Positions 1-8,636 of a stretch of 64,000 nucleotides of DNA are shown piece after piece. Every line of letters starts with the position of its first letter. The first letter of the stretch is position 1. Source of the DNA: DATFVJ01 sp963851085 (GTDB taxonomy: Bacteria; Actinomycetota; Actinomycetes; Streptosporangiales; Streptosporangiaceae); NCBI GenBank assembly GCA_963851085.1, contig CAWKNX010000012.1, forward strand, positions 57,039 through 121,038, written 5' to 3'. The notes under the pieces were generated by a model. That model saw only the letters and a list, made by a program, of their open reading frames with translations. It made no database searches and had not been told where the DNA came from. Position numbers and translations under genes: made by a program.

Positions 1-706
1 TGTCGCTGGTGGCGGAGGGCCCGCTGATCCAGGTCAGCGGGCGGTCCGGGGGCAGCCGCGCGATGGCCTCCGGCACGAGCGCGACGACCTGGTCAGCGCG
101 CACGATGCACAGGTGGTAGTCGGGCACCAATGTGATCGCGCGCCTGCCCTGATCGGGCGACCCGTCAAGGACGATGGTTCCCGTCTCGGCGATGGCGACC
201 GCGGCTGCCGTGATGGCACCGTCGAAGCCGTCAAGTTCCCGCGCGGTAAACGCGCTATCGGTGACGGCCTGCACGCCGGCGGGCAGGGCGGGGAGGTGGA
301 GGCCAGGCGGCACCACGACGCGCCGCGTCCCTCGGTCTGCCAAAGCCTCGCCGACCGTGGCAGCGAGCCCGTCGGCTGTGGTGCGCCGTACGACCGCGCG
401 GTAGTCGGCAAGCCGCCCGGCGAGCAGGTCGAGCAGGTCACCGGCGCTGGCGTCGCCGCGAAGCCGGTAGCGACGCGGCACCTCGCCCTCGCGCGGGAGC
501 GCGCCCTCTCCTGACGGCGGCGCGCCGCCGTCAGGAGAGGGCGCGCTCCCGCCGCCACCACCAGCCACTCCGGCGCCGCCATCACGAGAGGGCTCACCGC
601 CGCCACCACCAGCCACACCCCCACCGCCACCGCGAGCGGGGGCGTCCCCCGCGGTGGCGCCGAGTGCCGTGCGGATGCGCGCGAGCACCTCCTCGCGGGC
701 GCTCAT
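1..706 (-). CDS. lutC: LutC-type lactate utilization protein (C-terminus off the window)
   Basis: Third subunit of the LutABC complex that oxidises L-lactate to pyruvate in the cytoplasm. The frame starts at an ATG (706-704) that overlaps the lutB stop as ATGA, so translation is coupled, and it stays open to the left edge (235 codons). Near the edge it reads TWISGPSATSD, the conserved LUD-domain motif close to the end of LutC, so only a short tail is missing. The N-terminal helix SAREEVLARIRTALG is typical of the family. Odd: residues about 25-75 form a Gly/Ala-rich insertion with duplicated GVAGGGGG segments, and it contains a 60-bp perfect palindrome. Family assignment is firm; the linker is unusual. 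Confidence 0.85.
   Translation of the reverse strand, partial: MSAREEVLARIRTALGATAGDAPARGGGGGVAGGGGGEPSRDGGAGVAGGGGGSAPSPDGGAPPSGEGALPREGEVPRRYRLRGDASAGDLLDLLAGRLADYRAVVRRTTADGLAATVGEALADRGTRRVVVPPGLHLPALPAGVQAVTDSAFTARELDGFDGAITAAAVAIAETGTIVLDGSPDQGRRAITLVPDYHLCIVRADQVVALVPEAIARLPPDRPLTWISGPSATSD
493..552. repeat. 60-bp perfect palindrome inside lutC
   Basis: Every base from 493 to 522 pairs with its partner from 552 back to 523, with no spacer; the next pair (492/553) breaks the symmetry. It lies in frame in the Gly/Pro-rich linker of lutC. Directly beside it an 18-bp segment starting GCCGCCACCACC occurs twice (about 551 and 600), so this linker is locally repetitive. Confidence 0.95.
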
Positions 707-2229
707 CCGGGCTCCCCGCCGCGTTGCGGATCCGCGTTGCCGCGCTGGTGCGGGCGGCTGGGCTGGTGTTCGTGCCGCCACCACTGGCGGAAGGTCCTGG
801 CCGCAGGCATCGGCGCGTCGCGCGATTGTGTCCACGCGGACAGCGGCGGCGGCAGGCTGCGGATTGCGCCGCGGCGGCCCAGCGCCCGCCCGGCCTGTCC
901 GGCGCGCTGGGCTGCCGTGTAGCGCGCGGGGCTGGCCATCACCCACGCTGCCGCGGCCATGGTGACCGCTTCTGGGCTTGGCAGCCGGCGGGCCGCGCGG
1001 GCCGCCTCGACGTGGCGGGCGCGCAAGTGGACAAGCACTGAGGGAATGTCGATCTTCACCGGGCAGACGTCATAACAGGCACCGCACAGCGATGACGCGT
1101 AGGGCAGCGACGCGTTGTCCTCAATCCCGGTCAGCTGAGGTGACAGGATGGCGCCGATCGGGCCTGGGTAGATCGAGCCGTAGGCGTGGCCACCGGTGCG
1201 CTCATAGACGGGGCATACGTTCAGGCAGGCGGAGCAGCGGATGCAATGCAGCGCCTGGCGGCCCGTCTCGTCGGCGAGCGCAGCGGTTCTGCCGTTGTCG
1301 AGCAGCACGAGGTGGAACTGCTGCGGGCCGTCTCCCGGCGTCACCCCGGTCCAGATCGAGGTGTAGGGGTTCATCCGCTCGCCGGTGGACGAGCGGGGCA
1401 GGAGTTGCAGGAACACCTCCAGGTCACGCCATGCGGGGACCACCTTCTCGATCCCCATCACGGTGATCAGCGTGTCCGGCAGCGTCAGGCACATCCGGCC
1501 ATTGCCCTCCGATTCCAGCACGCACAGCGCGCCGGTCTCGGCCACCGCGAAGTTGGCGCCGCTCACGGCCACCCTGGCGGACAGGAACCTGCGCCTTAGA
1601 TGCAGCCGGGCGGCCTCGGCCAGCGCGGCCGGATCGTCGGTCAGCCCCGGGTCCACGTCACCCATCTCCCGCAGGAAGATCTCGCGGATCTCCGCGCGGT
1701 TGCGATGAATTGCCGGCACCAGGATGTGCGACGGCCAGTCGTGCCCGAGTTGCACGATCAGCTCGGCCAGATCGGTCTCGTGTGCCCGGATCCCCGCCGC
1801 CGCCAGCGCCTCGTTCAGCCCGATCTCGTCGGTGGCTAAGGACTTGACCTTGACGACGTCGTGCACGTCCGCCCCGCTGGTACCGCGGACCAGGCCCACC
1901 ACGATCTCATTGGCCTCGGCCGCGTCCCGTGCCCAGTGCACCACGCCGCCGTGCGCCGTGACCTGGGCCTCCAGCTGCTGCAGGTAGCGGTCCAGGTGCG
2001 CCATGGTCTCGGCCTTGATCGCGCGCCCCGCCTCCCGCAGCGCCGCCCAGTCAGGCACCTCGCCGACGACCGCCGCCCGCTTGGCCCGGATGCCCGCGGT
2101 CGCCTTCGCCAGGTTGCGCCGTAGCTGGGTGTCGGCGAGCCCACGCCGCGCCGCCACCGGGAACGGCTCGGCCCCCCGCAGATGCCCGATGCCGCGCGGT
2201 GCCGTGGGCATGCCGACGAACGTTGTCAC
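703..2229 (-). CDS. lutB: LutB-type iron-sulfur lactate utilization protein
   Basis: Iron-sulfur subunit of the LutABC L-lactate dehydrogenase complex, 508 residues. The N-terminal LUD domain (about 60-310) is followed by two ferredoxin-like clusters: C329, C332, C335, C339 in HCIRCSACLNVCP, and C382, C385, C389 in SLCGACYDVCP, which suit two 4Fe-4S centres. I chose the GTG start at 2229 because it overlaps the lutA stop in a GTGA arrangement; an upstream ATG in the same frame would run far into lutA. The stop overlaps the lutC start. The tight lutA-lutB-lutC order implies one transcript read from the LacI-type gene downwards. Confidence 0.92.
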   Translation of the reverse strand: MTTFVGMPTAPRGIGHLRGAEPFPVAARRGLADTQLRRNLAKATAGIRAKRAAVVGEVPDWAALREAGRAIKAETMAHLDRYLQQLEAQVTAHGGVVHWARDAAEANEIVVGLVRGTSGADVHDVVKVKSLATDEIGLNEALAAAGIRAHETDLAELIVQLGHDWPSHILVPAIHRNRAEIREIFLREMGDVDPGLTDDPAALAEAARLHLRRRFLSARVAVSGANFAVAETGALCVLESEGNGRMCLTLPDTLITVMGIEKVVPAWRDLEVFLQLLPRSSTGERMNPYTSIWTGVTPGDGPQQFHLVLLDNGRTAALADETGRQALHCIRCSACLNVCPVYERTGGHAYGSIYPGPIGAILSPQLTGIEDNASLPYASSLCGACYDVCPVKIDIPSVLVHLRARHVEAARAARRLPSPEAVTMAAAAWVMASPARYTAAQRAGQAGRALGRRGAIRSLPPPLSAWTQSRDAPMPAARTFRQWWRHEHQPSRPHQRGNADPQRGGEPG

Positions 2230-2963
2230 CGCGCCTCCCGTGTCGATGCGAGTATCTCCGCCAGGTGGACGGTCTGCACCCCCGCGCGCAGCCGGGACAG
2301 CCCGCCGCCGATGTGCATCAGGCAGGAGCTGTCGCCGGCCGTGCACACCTCCGCCCGGGTACCCACGACGTGACGCATCTTGTCGGCCAGCATCGCGGTC
2401 GACACGTCCGCATTCTTCAGCGCGAACGTGCCACCGAAACCGCAGCACACCTCCGCGTCCGGCAACTCCACCAAATCGATGCCCGCCACCTTCCGCAGCA
2501 GCCGCACCGGCCGGTCGCCCACCCCCAGCAGCCGCAGCGAATGACAGGTCGGGTGGTAGGTAACCCGGTGCGGGTAGAACGCGCCCACGTCCTCCACCCC
2601 CAGCACATCGACCAGCAGTTGCGACAGCTCGTAGGTCCGGCCCGCCACCGCCTCGGCCCGCCGGGCCAGCCCTTCGTCGCCACACCGCCGCGCGACCATC
2701 GCGTGCTGATGCCGCACCGAGCCGACACACGAGCCGGACGGAGCGACGATCACGTCATAGGGCTCAAACACCTCGGCATAACGGCGGACAAGCGGCAGCG
2801 CGTCACGGACATAGCCGGTATTGACGTGCATCTGACCGCAACAGGTCTGCGCCTCAGGGAACTCCACCACGTGACCGAGCCGCTCGAGCAAGCCCACCGT
2901 CGCCCGGCCCACACCGGGAAAGAGCGTGTCGGCCAGGCACGTTACGAACAAGGCGATGCGCAC
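2226..2963 (-). CDS. lutA: LutA-type (Fe-S)-binding protein, CCG domains
   Basis: Subunit A of the LutABC lactate oxidation complex, 245 residues, the usual length. Two cysteine-rich CCG repeats are visible, ending in TCCGQMH (C41-C42) and VCCGFGG (C173-C174), with a preceding SGSC (C79) and HPTC (C140) as expected for the heterodisulfide-reductase-type cluster fold. The start begins MRIALFVTCLADT, the conserved N-terminus, and lies 6 bp after the stop of the LacI-type regulator. It is followed by lutB with a 4-bp overlap. Assignment is firm. Confidence 0.93.
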   Translation of the reverse strand: MRIALFVTCLADTLFPGVGRATVGLLERLGHVVEFPEAQTCCGQMHVNTGYVRDALPLVRRYAEVFEPYDVIVAPSGSCVGSVRHQHAMVARRCGDEGLARRAEAVAGRTYELSQLLVDVLGVEDVGAFYPHRVTYHPTCHSLRLLGVGDRPVRLLRKVAGIDLVELPDAEVCCGFGGTFALKNADVSTAMLADKMRHVVGTRAEVCTAGDSSCLMHIGGGLSRLRAGVQTVHLAEILASTREAR

Positions 2964-2969
2964 AGCGCG

Positions 2970-4043
2970 TCACCCTACGGCTTCAGCGGCGAACGGTGGC
3001 TGCTGCAGCCGCTGCGCCTGTGGGGGCTGCACCTGACTGGACTGGCGGACAACCAGCTCCGGCTCGAAGATCACCTGACGGTGCCGGTGCGTGTCGTCCC
3101 CGAGTGCCTCGGCCAAGAGCAACTGCGCGGCGGTGCGGCCGAGCTCCTGCCGAGGCTGGCGGATCGAGGACAGCGGCACCGCGGCGGCCGCGGCGAACTC
3201 GACGTCGTCGTAACCGATGATGGCGACCTCGTCAGGGACCCGGATCCGGTGCCGTGTCGTCTCCTGCAACAGCCCCAGCGCGACCAGGTCGTTTGCGCAG
3301 AACACCGCGGTCGGCCTATCCGGGACGGGTAGCCGGGCGATGCTCGCGCCGGCAGCCTGACCGGCCGAGACGTTCAGCGCCGCCGTCTCCATCACCTGCA
3401 GATCGTCCGCACTTCGGCCGGCGCGCTCCAGCGCACGGACAACTCCATCACGGCGATCAGCCACCTGCCGGATGCTGAACGGGCCGCCGACGTACGCCAC
3501 CCGCTGATGGCCCGCCTCGATCAGGTAGGACATCGCCAGGTCGCCGCCGAGCACGTCATCGACGGACACCGAGCATTGACCGCGCGAGGGCGACCTGCTA
3601 TTGACAAGGACGACCGGGGTCCCCCGTCCCTGCAGCCGGGCTATACGCTCGTCGGCGCCCGTGACGGGCGTGATCAGGATGCCCTGAACACGGTGTTCTT
3701 CCAGCAGTTCGAGGTAGCGGGTTTCCTTCTGCCGCTGATCGTCACTGTTGCACAAGATAACCGAAAGGCCAGATTTACTCGCTTCGTCCTCGACGCCACG
3801 GGCGACGTCGGTGAAGAACGGGTTCGCCACGTCAAGCACGACGAGGCCGATCATGCGGCTGCGCCCAGCGCGAAGCTGTCGCGCGGACTCGTTCCGGACA
3901 AAGCCGAGCGCCTCGATCGATACGAGCACCCGCTTGCGGGTAGCCTCGGCGACGATTTCCGGACGGTTGAGCACATTGGAAACGGTCGCGACTGACACCC
4001 CCGCGTGCGCGGCGACTTCCCTGATACCGACGGGCGGCTTCAC
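2970..4043 (-). CDS. LacI-family transcriptional regulator
   Basis: DNA-binding repressor: an N-terminal helix-turn-helix (IREVAAHAGVSVATVSNVLN) plus hinge, then a periplasmic-binding-protein-like effector domain (IGLVVLDVANPFF, about residues 60-330). The GTG start at 4043 is preferred because AGAGAGG sits six bases before it; two ATGs upstream (4076, 4064) extend the same frame by up to 11 residues. It is the first gene of the run into lutA (6-bp gap), so it probably controls lutABC. Regulators of this class usually sense a sugar. With the rhamnulose-phosphate aldolase stump next door, rhamnose or a derivative is the likely effector, by inference. Confidence 0.85.
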   Translation of the reverse strand: MKPPVGIREVAAHAGVSVATVSNVLNRPEIVAEATRKRVLVSIEALGFVRNESARQLRAGRSRMIGLVVLDVANPFFTDVARGVEDEASKSGLSVILCNSDDQRQKETRYLELLEEHRVQGILITPVTGADERIARLQGRGTPVVLVNSRSPSRGQCSVSVDDVLGGDLAMSYLIEAGHQRVAYVGGPFSIRQVADRRDGVVRALERAGRSADDLQVMETAALNVSAGQAAGASIARLPVPDRPTAVFCANDLVALGLLQETTRHRIRVPDEVAIIGYDDVEFAAAAAVPLSSIRQPRQELGRTAAQLLLAEALGDDTHRHRQVIFEPELVVRQSSQVQPPQAQRLQQPPFAAEAVG

Positions 4044-4129
4044 TGGCATCCTCTCTAACTGCATTGCCAGTGTCATGTGGGGTGTTGGAACGTGTCAAAC
4101 CATCAGCTCCTTCGGGTGAGGCGAGCCGC

Positions 4130-4322
4130 TCAGCGTGCGGCGAGCCGCTCCGGGCTGCCGCGTTCATCCAGGTAACGCTGCGCCGTGGCGATGATCTCCA
4201 GCGAATGCGCCTCGCATTGGCCGCTGGTGCCGCCCCACGCGGTGATCCCGTGACCGCCGAGAATGACGCCGATCGCCCGCGGGTCGGCCCGCTGCACCGC
4301 GACGATCTGCTGCCATGAGGTA
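4130..4322 (-). pseudogene. Fragment of rhamnulose-1-phosphate aldolase domain (class II aldolase)
   Basis: The minus strand reads RAIGVILGGHGITAWG, then CEAHSLEIIATAQRYLDERG and a stop at 4130. The GGHGITAWG segment with the following SLEII helix is the hallmark of the aldolase half of bifunctional rhamnulose-1-phosphate aldolase/lactaldehyde dehydrogenase of actinobacteria. Only about 60 residues remain: the front is replaced by the neighbouring methyltransferase and the dehydrogenase half is missing. It sits just upstream of the LacI-type gene, which points to an ancestral rhamnose operon that also held lutABC. Confidence 0.6.
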
Positions 4323-4352
4323 CTCAGAGGTCTTCCGCGGTACGGTCCGGCG

Positions 4353-5093
4353 ATGGACGATGAGGATGGTTACTTCGGGGAACGGGTCGCGGCGCGGTAT
4401 GACGAGTCGTCGGCGGACATGTTCGAGCCGGGTGTCGTGGACGCGGTGGCCGACGTGCTGGCGGGGCTGGCTGGCGGCGGCCGGGCCCTGGAACTGGGCA
4501 TCGGGACGGGACGCATCGCGCTGCCGCTGGCGCGCCGCGGCGTCCCGGTCCACGGCATCGACTTGTCAAGGGCGATGGTTGCCCGGCTGCGCGCCAAGCC
4601 GGGCGGCGACGCGATTGGCGTGACGATCGGCGACTTCGCGACGACGAGGGTGGACGGGACGTTCTCCGTTGCGTACCTGGTCTTCAACACGATCATGAAT
4701 CTGACGACGCAGGCGGCGCAGGTGGCCTGCTTCCGCAACGTCGCGGCGCACCTGGACCCCGGCGGCTGCTTCGTCATCGAGGTCGCGATCCCCGATCTGC
4801 GCAGGCTCCCCGCCGGGCAGAACGTGGTGCCGTTCCACGTGAGCCCAACGCGGTGGGCGTTCGACGTCTACGACGTCGCCACGCAAGCGATGAGCTCGAA
4901 CTACGTCGAGGTCGCCGGCGGCTATGGCCAGTACACCTCGATCCCCTTCCGGTACGTGTGGCCGGCCGAGCTCGACTTGATGGCCCAGCTCGCCGGGCTG
5001 CGACTGCGCGAGCGGTGGGACGGGTGGACGCGGGAGCCCTTCACGAGCGAGAGCCGCCAGCACGTCTCGATCTGGGAGAAGCCCATCAGCTGA
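4353..5093 (+). CDS. Class I SAM-dependent methyltransferase
   Basis: A 246-residue Rossmann-fold methyltransferase. The glycine-rich SAM site reads ALELGIGTGRIALPLA (about residues 50-65), followed by VHGIDLS, the acidic strand that holds the ribose, and a later FNTIMNL segment in the motif-IV position. I start at ATG 4353 (MDDEDGYFG) because upstream codons belong to the aldolase remnant on the other strand. The substrate cannot be told from sequence. It stands alone between a broken aldolase and an IS66 scar. Confidence 0.85.
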   Translation: MDDEDGYFGERVAARYDESSADMFEPGVVDAVADVLAGLAGGGRALELGIGTGRIALPLARRGVPVHGIDLSRAMVARLRAKPGGDAIGVTIGDFATTRVDGTFSVAYLVFNTIMNLTTQAAQVACFRNVAAHLDPGGCFVIEVAIPDLRRLPAGQNVVPFHVSPTRWAFDVYDVATQAMSSNYVEVAGGYGQYTSIPFRYVWPAELDLMAQLAGLRLRERWDGWTREPFTSESRQHVSIWEKPIS

Positions 5094-5244
5094 CCGCGAG
5101 TCAATCATCCACTCGTGCCGCTCCGCGCTGCCTGCGGAAGATGCTGATGCCGCTGCGGCGGTGGCCCTGGCCGCGAGTCCGCGTATCGCCATTTCAGCGC
5201 CGCTTCAGCGCCATGGCAGCTGGAGAGCTGCTCACCGTAGCTAT

Positions 5245-5577
5245 TCATCCCTGAAGGAGCGGGGCTGGTAGCCAGGGGCCGGTGGTGAACAGCTGGGTGA
5301 GGGCGTCGAGCGCGTCGATGCCCCATTTGGCGGCGGTGGACAGGTATGAGTGGACGACCGCGAAGTCGGCGAGTCCTTCCAGGGTGCGCCAGCAGCCGCC
5401 GGATGAGCGCTGCTGGACTTTGACCGGGCGTACCTCGCGCTCAGCCTGGTTCGAAGTGAATCCGACGGCCAGGTCGGTCGCGAACCGCAAGATCATATCC
5501 TGGTGGTCGCGGAACCGGCGGGCCAGCCGCAGCCCGTCCTTCGCCGCCGGAAGTTGCCGCTTCTGCGCTGAGGTCAG
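5245..5577 (-). pseudogene. IS66-family transposase, C-terminal fragment
   Basis: The frame ending at 5245 carries the IS66 C-terminal signature: a catalytic-domain region with FTSNQAEREVRPVKVQQ, then the tail with SYLSTAAKWG. All of the N-terminal zinc finger and most of the DDE domain are missing, and no second half is nearby. It differs in sequence from the IS66 transposase at 29.7-33.7 kb, so it is a separate, older insertion scar. Confidence 0.75.
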
Positions 5578-5831
5578 CGAGCACGGCGATCCCCTTCCCA
5601 GCCGGCAAGTTCCTCCGCGGCGATGATTCCCGCCAGGCGCTGCCGATTGCCAAGCAACTTCTGCGGCTCGGGGCACTCCAAATTGTCACCAATTGAACTG
5701 TTCCTGTCCCCAGCGACGGCACCGGGCCGCCGGACCCTGCCAGTCAAAATCCTGCGGGTTCCGCAGCCGGCACCTCGATGTGCTGTCGCCCCCGGACTCG
5801 GAACGTCGGTGGCTGACCCTAGGCTCGGGGC

Positions 5832-6545
5832 ATGAACACCACACCGATTGTCCTGGTTCCCGGGTTCTGGCTCGGCGCGTGGGCGTGGGACGACGTCACC
5901 GCCGCCCTGCGCGCCGACGGGCACGACGTCACGGCGGTGACGCTGCCCGGTCTCGAGTCGGCTGACGCCGACCGGTCCTCGATCGCGCTCGCCGACCACG
6001 TCCACGCGATCTGCGAGGCGGTGACGGCGGCGGGGCGTCCCGTCGTACTCGCCGTGCACAGCGGCGCCGGGGTCCCCGGCTATGCGGTCACCGACCGCAT
6101 CCCGGAGCAGATCGCGGCGATGGTCTACGTCGACTCCGGCCCGGCGACGGCCGCGCTCGACCCCGACCTCACCGCGGCTGAGGTGCCGCTGCCCTCGTGG
6201 GAGGCGCTCGAGGAGGGCGGCAGCAGCCTCGAAGGGCTCACTGAGGAGCAGCTCGAGACGTTCCGGCGGCGGGCCGTTCCCGAGCCGGGTGCCGCACTGC
6301 GCGAGGGACCCGAGCTGACCAACGACGCGCGCCTCGACGTGCCGAGCACGGTCGTATGCACGTCGTTCACCTCCGAGCAGATCAAGGACGCCGTCGAGGA
6401 GGGCTACGCGTGGCTCGGCGGCCTGGCCGAGCTGCGCGACGTGACCTACGTCGACCTGCCGACGAGCCACTGGCCGATGTGGTCGCGCCCGCAGGAGCTC
6501 GGCTCGGTCATCGGCGACGTCGCGCAGGGCGCATCCGGGGCCTGA
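5832..6545 (+). CDS. Alpha/beta hydrolase
   Basis: A 237-residue single-domain hydrolase. It opens TTPIVLVPGFWLGAWAW, the usual first strand and oxyanion-hole loop, and has the nucleophile elbow in AVHSGAG (Ser about residue 77). The acid is likely in the C-terminal half, and a histidine near the end (PTSHWPMWSRP) fits the catalytic His. It resembles small esterase or salicylate-esterase-like hydrolases, but the substrate is not evident. No close operon partners; the flanks are an IS66 scar and a stretch without recognisable genes. Confidence 0.85.
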   Translation: MNTTPIVLVPGFWLGAWAWDDVTAALRADGHDVTAVTLPGLESADADRSSIALADHVHAICEAVTAAGRPVVLAVHSGAGVPGYAVTDRIPEQIAAMVYVDSGPATAALDPDLTAAEVPLPSWEALEEGGSSLEGLTEEQLETFRRRAVPEPGAALREGPELTNDARLDVPSTVVCTSFTSEQIKDAVEEGYAWLGGLAELRDVTYVDLPTSHWPMWSRPQELGSVIGDVAQGASGA

Positions 6546-7026
6546 CGGACCGATCACGACAGCCGTGTGCCGCCGGGCTCGCTCCCCGCCCGCGCTCACA
6601 GCACGGTGGGCTGGGACCGCGCCAGGAGTCGTATGAGCACGATCGACCTGGTAGTTGACGGCTCGTCGGAGGATTCCCACCCTGATACTTGCTGGCTGGT
6701 GGGCGGCGATGGTCAGGCCGGTCCGCTGGATCATGAACAGCTCGCACATCCACTCCATCGGGGCGGCCCAGTCCATGCGGCCGATCTTGTTTCCGACCAG
6801 GCACGACGTCGCGGACGCTCACCGGCTCCGACTCCGGCTTGCTCGCCGGCGACGACGCATTCATCACCTTGCCTCCCCTGGCTGTCGCAGCCAGCGCGCC
6901 TCCGCGCTGCAGTTCGACTCTGCCGCAATCCCGCCCCTGGTTGTTTCCTGGGAGCCGGTTCCCCCACAGCTTCATCCAGAACTCCGTCGGGACCACGTTC
7001 GACCTCGGGCCGGCCGCCTGAGGTGC
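6546..7026. other. Stretch without a recognisable gene
   Basis: Both strands contain short open frames. On the minus strand an open segment starts MDWAAPMEWMCELFM at about 6776 and another reads VPTEFWMKLWGN near 6990, in different frames, so a decayed gene is possible. I recognise no family. Confidence 0.3.
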
Positions 7027-8226
7027 TCAGGGCTGCGGGTCGAGCCCGTGGTCCGGAAACACTGCCACCCGGGTGGCCATGATCGACCGATCCACGTGAT
7101 CGGCCGGATCGTAACCATTCCTGAACGGCGTGTACACAGCGGGTTCCCAGTCGGTCATCCATTCCGGCGCGGGCTCACCGGTCCGCGCCTGCGCGTACTC
7201 GCGCCACGCCTGCGGTATCGGCGCGCCGGGGTCAACCGGCCGGTCGGCGGCCTCGGCGAGCAGATGCGTCCAGGCTCTCGGCACCACCTGCACCAGCGCG
7301 TAGCCGCCGCCACCGACGAGCACCCAGCGCCCGGCGGCGGTCTCGTGCGCGAGCTGGTGCATGGCGATGTAGGCGACGTGCATCGCGTCGACGCTCAGGT
7401 CGAAATGGGCGAGCGGGTCGAGCCGGTGGCTGTCGCAGCCGTGCTGGCTGACCAGCACCTGCGGCCGGAATTGCCGTACCAGCGGCGGGACGATCGCATA
7501 GAACGCCCGCAGCCAGCCCGCATCGCCTGTGCCAGCAGGAAGCGCGACGTTGGCGGCGTAACCGGTGCCGGCACCCGACCCGGTCTCGGCCGCCAGGCCG
7601 GTGCCGGGAAACAGAGTGCGCGGATGCTCGTGCATGCTGATCGTCAGCACCCGGGGATCTGCGTAAAAGGCCGTCTGCACACCATCCGCGTGGTGCACAT
7701 CGAGGTCGACGTAGGCGATCCGTTCGGCGCCCTGGCTCAGCAGCCACTTGATCGCGATCGCGGGATCGTTGTAGACACAGAACCCGCTGGCCGCGCCGCG
7801 CATCGCATGGTGCAGGCCGCCCGCCAGGTTGGCGGCGTGCCCGGCCGCGCCACCCCAGACGGCGCTCGCTGCGGCAACAGTGGCGCCGGCGACGAGCGCG
7901 GACGCCTCGTGCATCCCGGCGAACACCGGGTTGTCCATGGTGCCGAGGCCGGCCGCAGGGTCGGGCGCCAGCGTCTGGCCCGCGCGCCGGACAGCCGCGA
8001 TGTAGGCGGGGTCGTGCACGAGTTCGAGCAACGCGTCGCTGGCCGGCTCGGGGACGGCTACCGACACCCCGGGGGCGTCAAACACGCCCAGTTCGCGGGC
8101 GAGCGCCAGGGTGAGCTGGATTCGGACCGGGGCGAGCGGATGCCCGGGCCCGAAGTCGTAGGCCGCGAGCGCATCGTCCCAGACCACCTGAAGCGTGCCG
8201 CCCACAGCGCCGCCCACGATCGCCAC
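7027..8226 (-). CDS. acuC: AcuC-type histone-deacetylase-family protein
   Basis: Zinc-dependent deacetylase of the HDAC/AcuC superfamily, 399 residues, the usual length. The active-site histidine pair lies in GGLHHAM (H139-H140), the metal-binding segment is DLDVHHADG (D174, D176, H178), and a later GGGGY loop is present. AcuC proteins remove acetyl groups from proteins such as acetyl-CoA synthetase; they lie near acetoin or acetate genes in Bacillus, but here no such partner is present. A small unrecognised gene ends seven bases from its start on the same strand and may be co-transcribed. Confidence 0.88.
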   Translation of the reverse strand: MAIVGGAVGGTLQVVWDDALAAYDFGPGHPLAPVRIQLTLALARELGVFDAPGVSVAVPEPASDALLELVHDPAYIAAVRRAGQTLAPDPAAGLGTMDNPVFAGMHEASALVAGATVAAASAVWGGAAGHAANLAGGLHHAMRGAASGFCVYNDPAIAIKWLLSQGAERIAYVDLDVHHADGVQTAFYADPRVLTISMHEHPRTLFPGTGLAAETGSGAGTGYAANVALPAGTGDAGWLRAFYAIVPPLVRQFRPQVLVSQHGCDSHRLDPLAHFDLSVDAMHVAYIAMHQLAHETAAGRWVLVGGGGYALVQVVPRAWTHLLAEAADRPVDPGAPIPQAWREYAQARTGEPAPEWMTDWEPAVYTPFRNGYDPADHVDRSIMATRVAVFPDHGLDPQP

Positions 8227-8232
8227 GAACCG

Positions 8233-8457
8233 CTACCCTTGCCCGCCCAGTTCGTTGCCGCGTCCACGCGCGGCGGTCCCCGCGTCCAGCCGCGCCTCGG
8301 GGATGCGCAGCACCTTGCCGACCGGGCGCGGCAGTTCCCCGGCGCGGCGCAGATGCTCCTCACCGGCGAAACGCCCCGCCGATATCATGCTCATCGCCTC
8401 ATCCACGAGTACAGGTGTGTTCGACATGATACGGACCACCGGCAGCTCATGGCCCAT
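8233..8457 (-). CDS. Small protein of unknown function upstream of acuC
   Basis: 74 residues from ATG 8457 (MGHELPVVRIMSNT); an internal ATG at 8427 is an alternative start. It has an amphipathic middle (VLVDEAMSMISAGRF) and an Arg/Gly-rich tail. It stops six bases before the acuC start, so coupling is plausible. It could be a short conserved gene or the C-terminal end of a longer lost protein. I do not recognise it. Confidence 0.4.
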   Translation of the reverse strand: MGHELPVVRIMSNTPVLVDEAMSMISAGRFAGEEHLRRAGELPRPVGKVLRIPEARLDAGTAARGRGNELGGQG

Positions 8458-8515
8458 CCTGCTCTCGATGAAACCCTGACCTCGCCGTGGACGGCGAAGC
8501 ACACCATGTGAGATA

Positions 8516-8530
8516 TACCCCGGGGGGGTA
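8516..8530 (+). promoter_or_regulatory. CsoR-like copper operator, site 1
   Basis: The 15 bases are TACCC, five spacer bases, GGGTA: an inverted repeat of the class bound by copper-sensing CsoR repressors. It lies about 35 bp before the csoR stump, as expected for an autoregulated csoR promoter. A second site of the same layout lies at 8882. Confidence 0.55.
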
Positions 8531-8564
8531 AAATTAGCTGGAGGCCACAGAGGGAAGACCGCTG

Positions 8565-8636
8565 ATGAAGGTCGACGAGGAGGCGATGGGCGCGGTGCTC
8601 AACCGGCTGGAAAAGCTATTCCTCGCGCTCGCCTGA
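8565..8636 (+). pseudogene. Truncated csoR (N-terminal stump)
   Basis: A 23-codon frame, MKVDEEAMGAVLNRL then EKLFLALA and stop. The first 15 residues match the beginning of actinobacterial CsoR proteins, which continue with the RRxQGQ helix and the Cys-His-Cys copper site; all of that is missing. A CsoR-like operator lies just upstream and copZ and copA follow, so a deleted copper repressor gene is the simplest reading. The match is short. Confidence 0.45.

Noticed and set aside
2199..3332. 377-codon plus-strand frame
   Set aside because: Antisense to lutA and the LacI-type gene.
5574..6776. 400-codon minus-strand frame
   Set aside because: Antisense to the alpha/beta hydrolase; no family features.
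6655..8511. 618-codon plus-strand frame
   Set aside because: Antisense to the AcuC-type gene, which carries all HDAC motifs.
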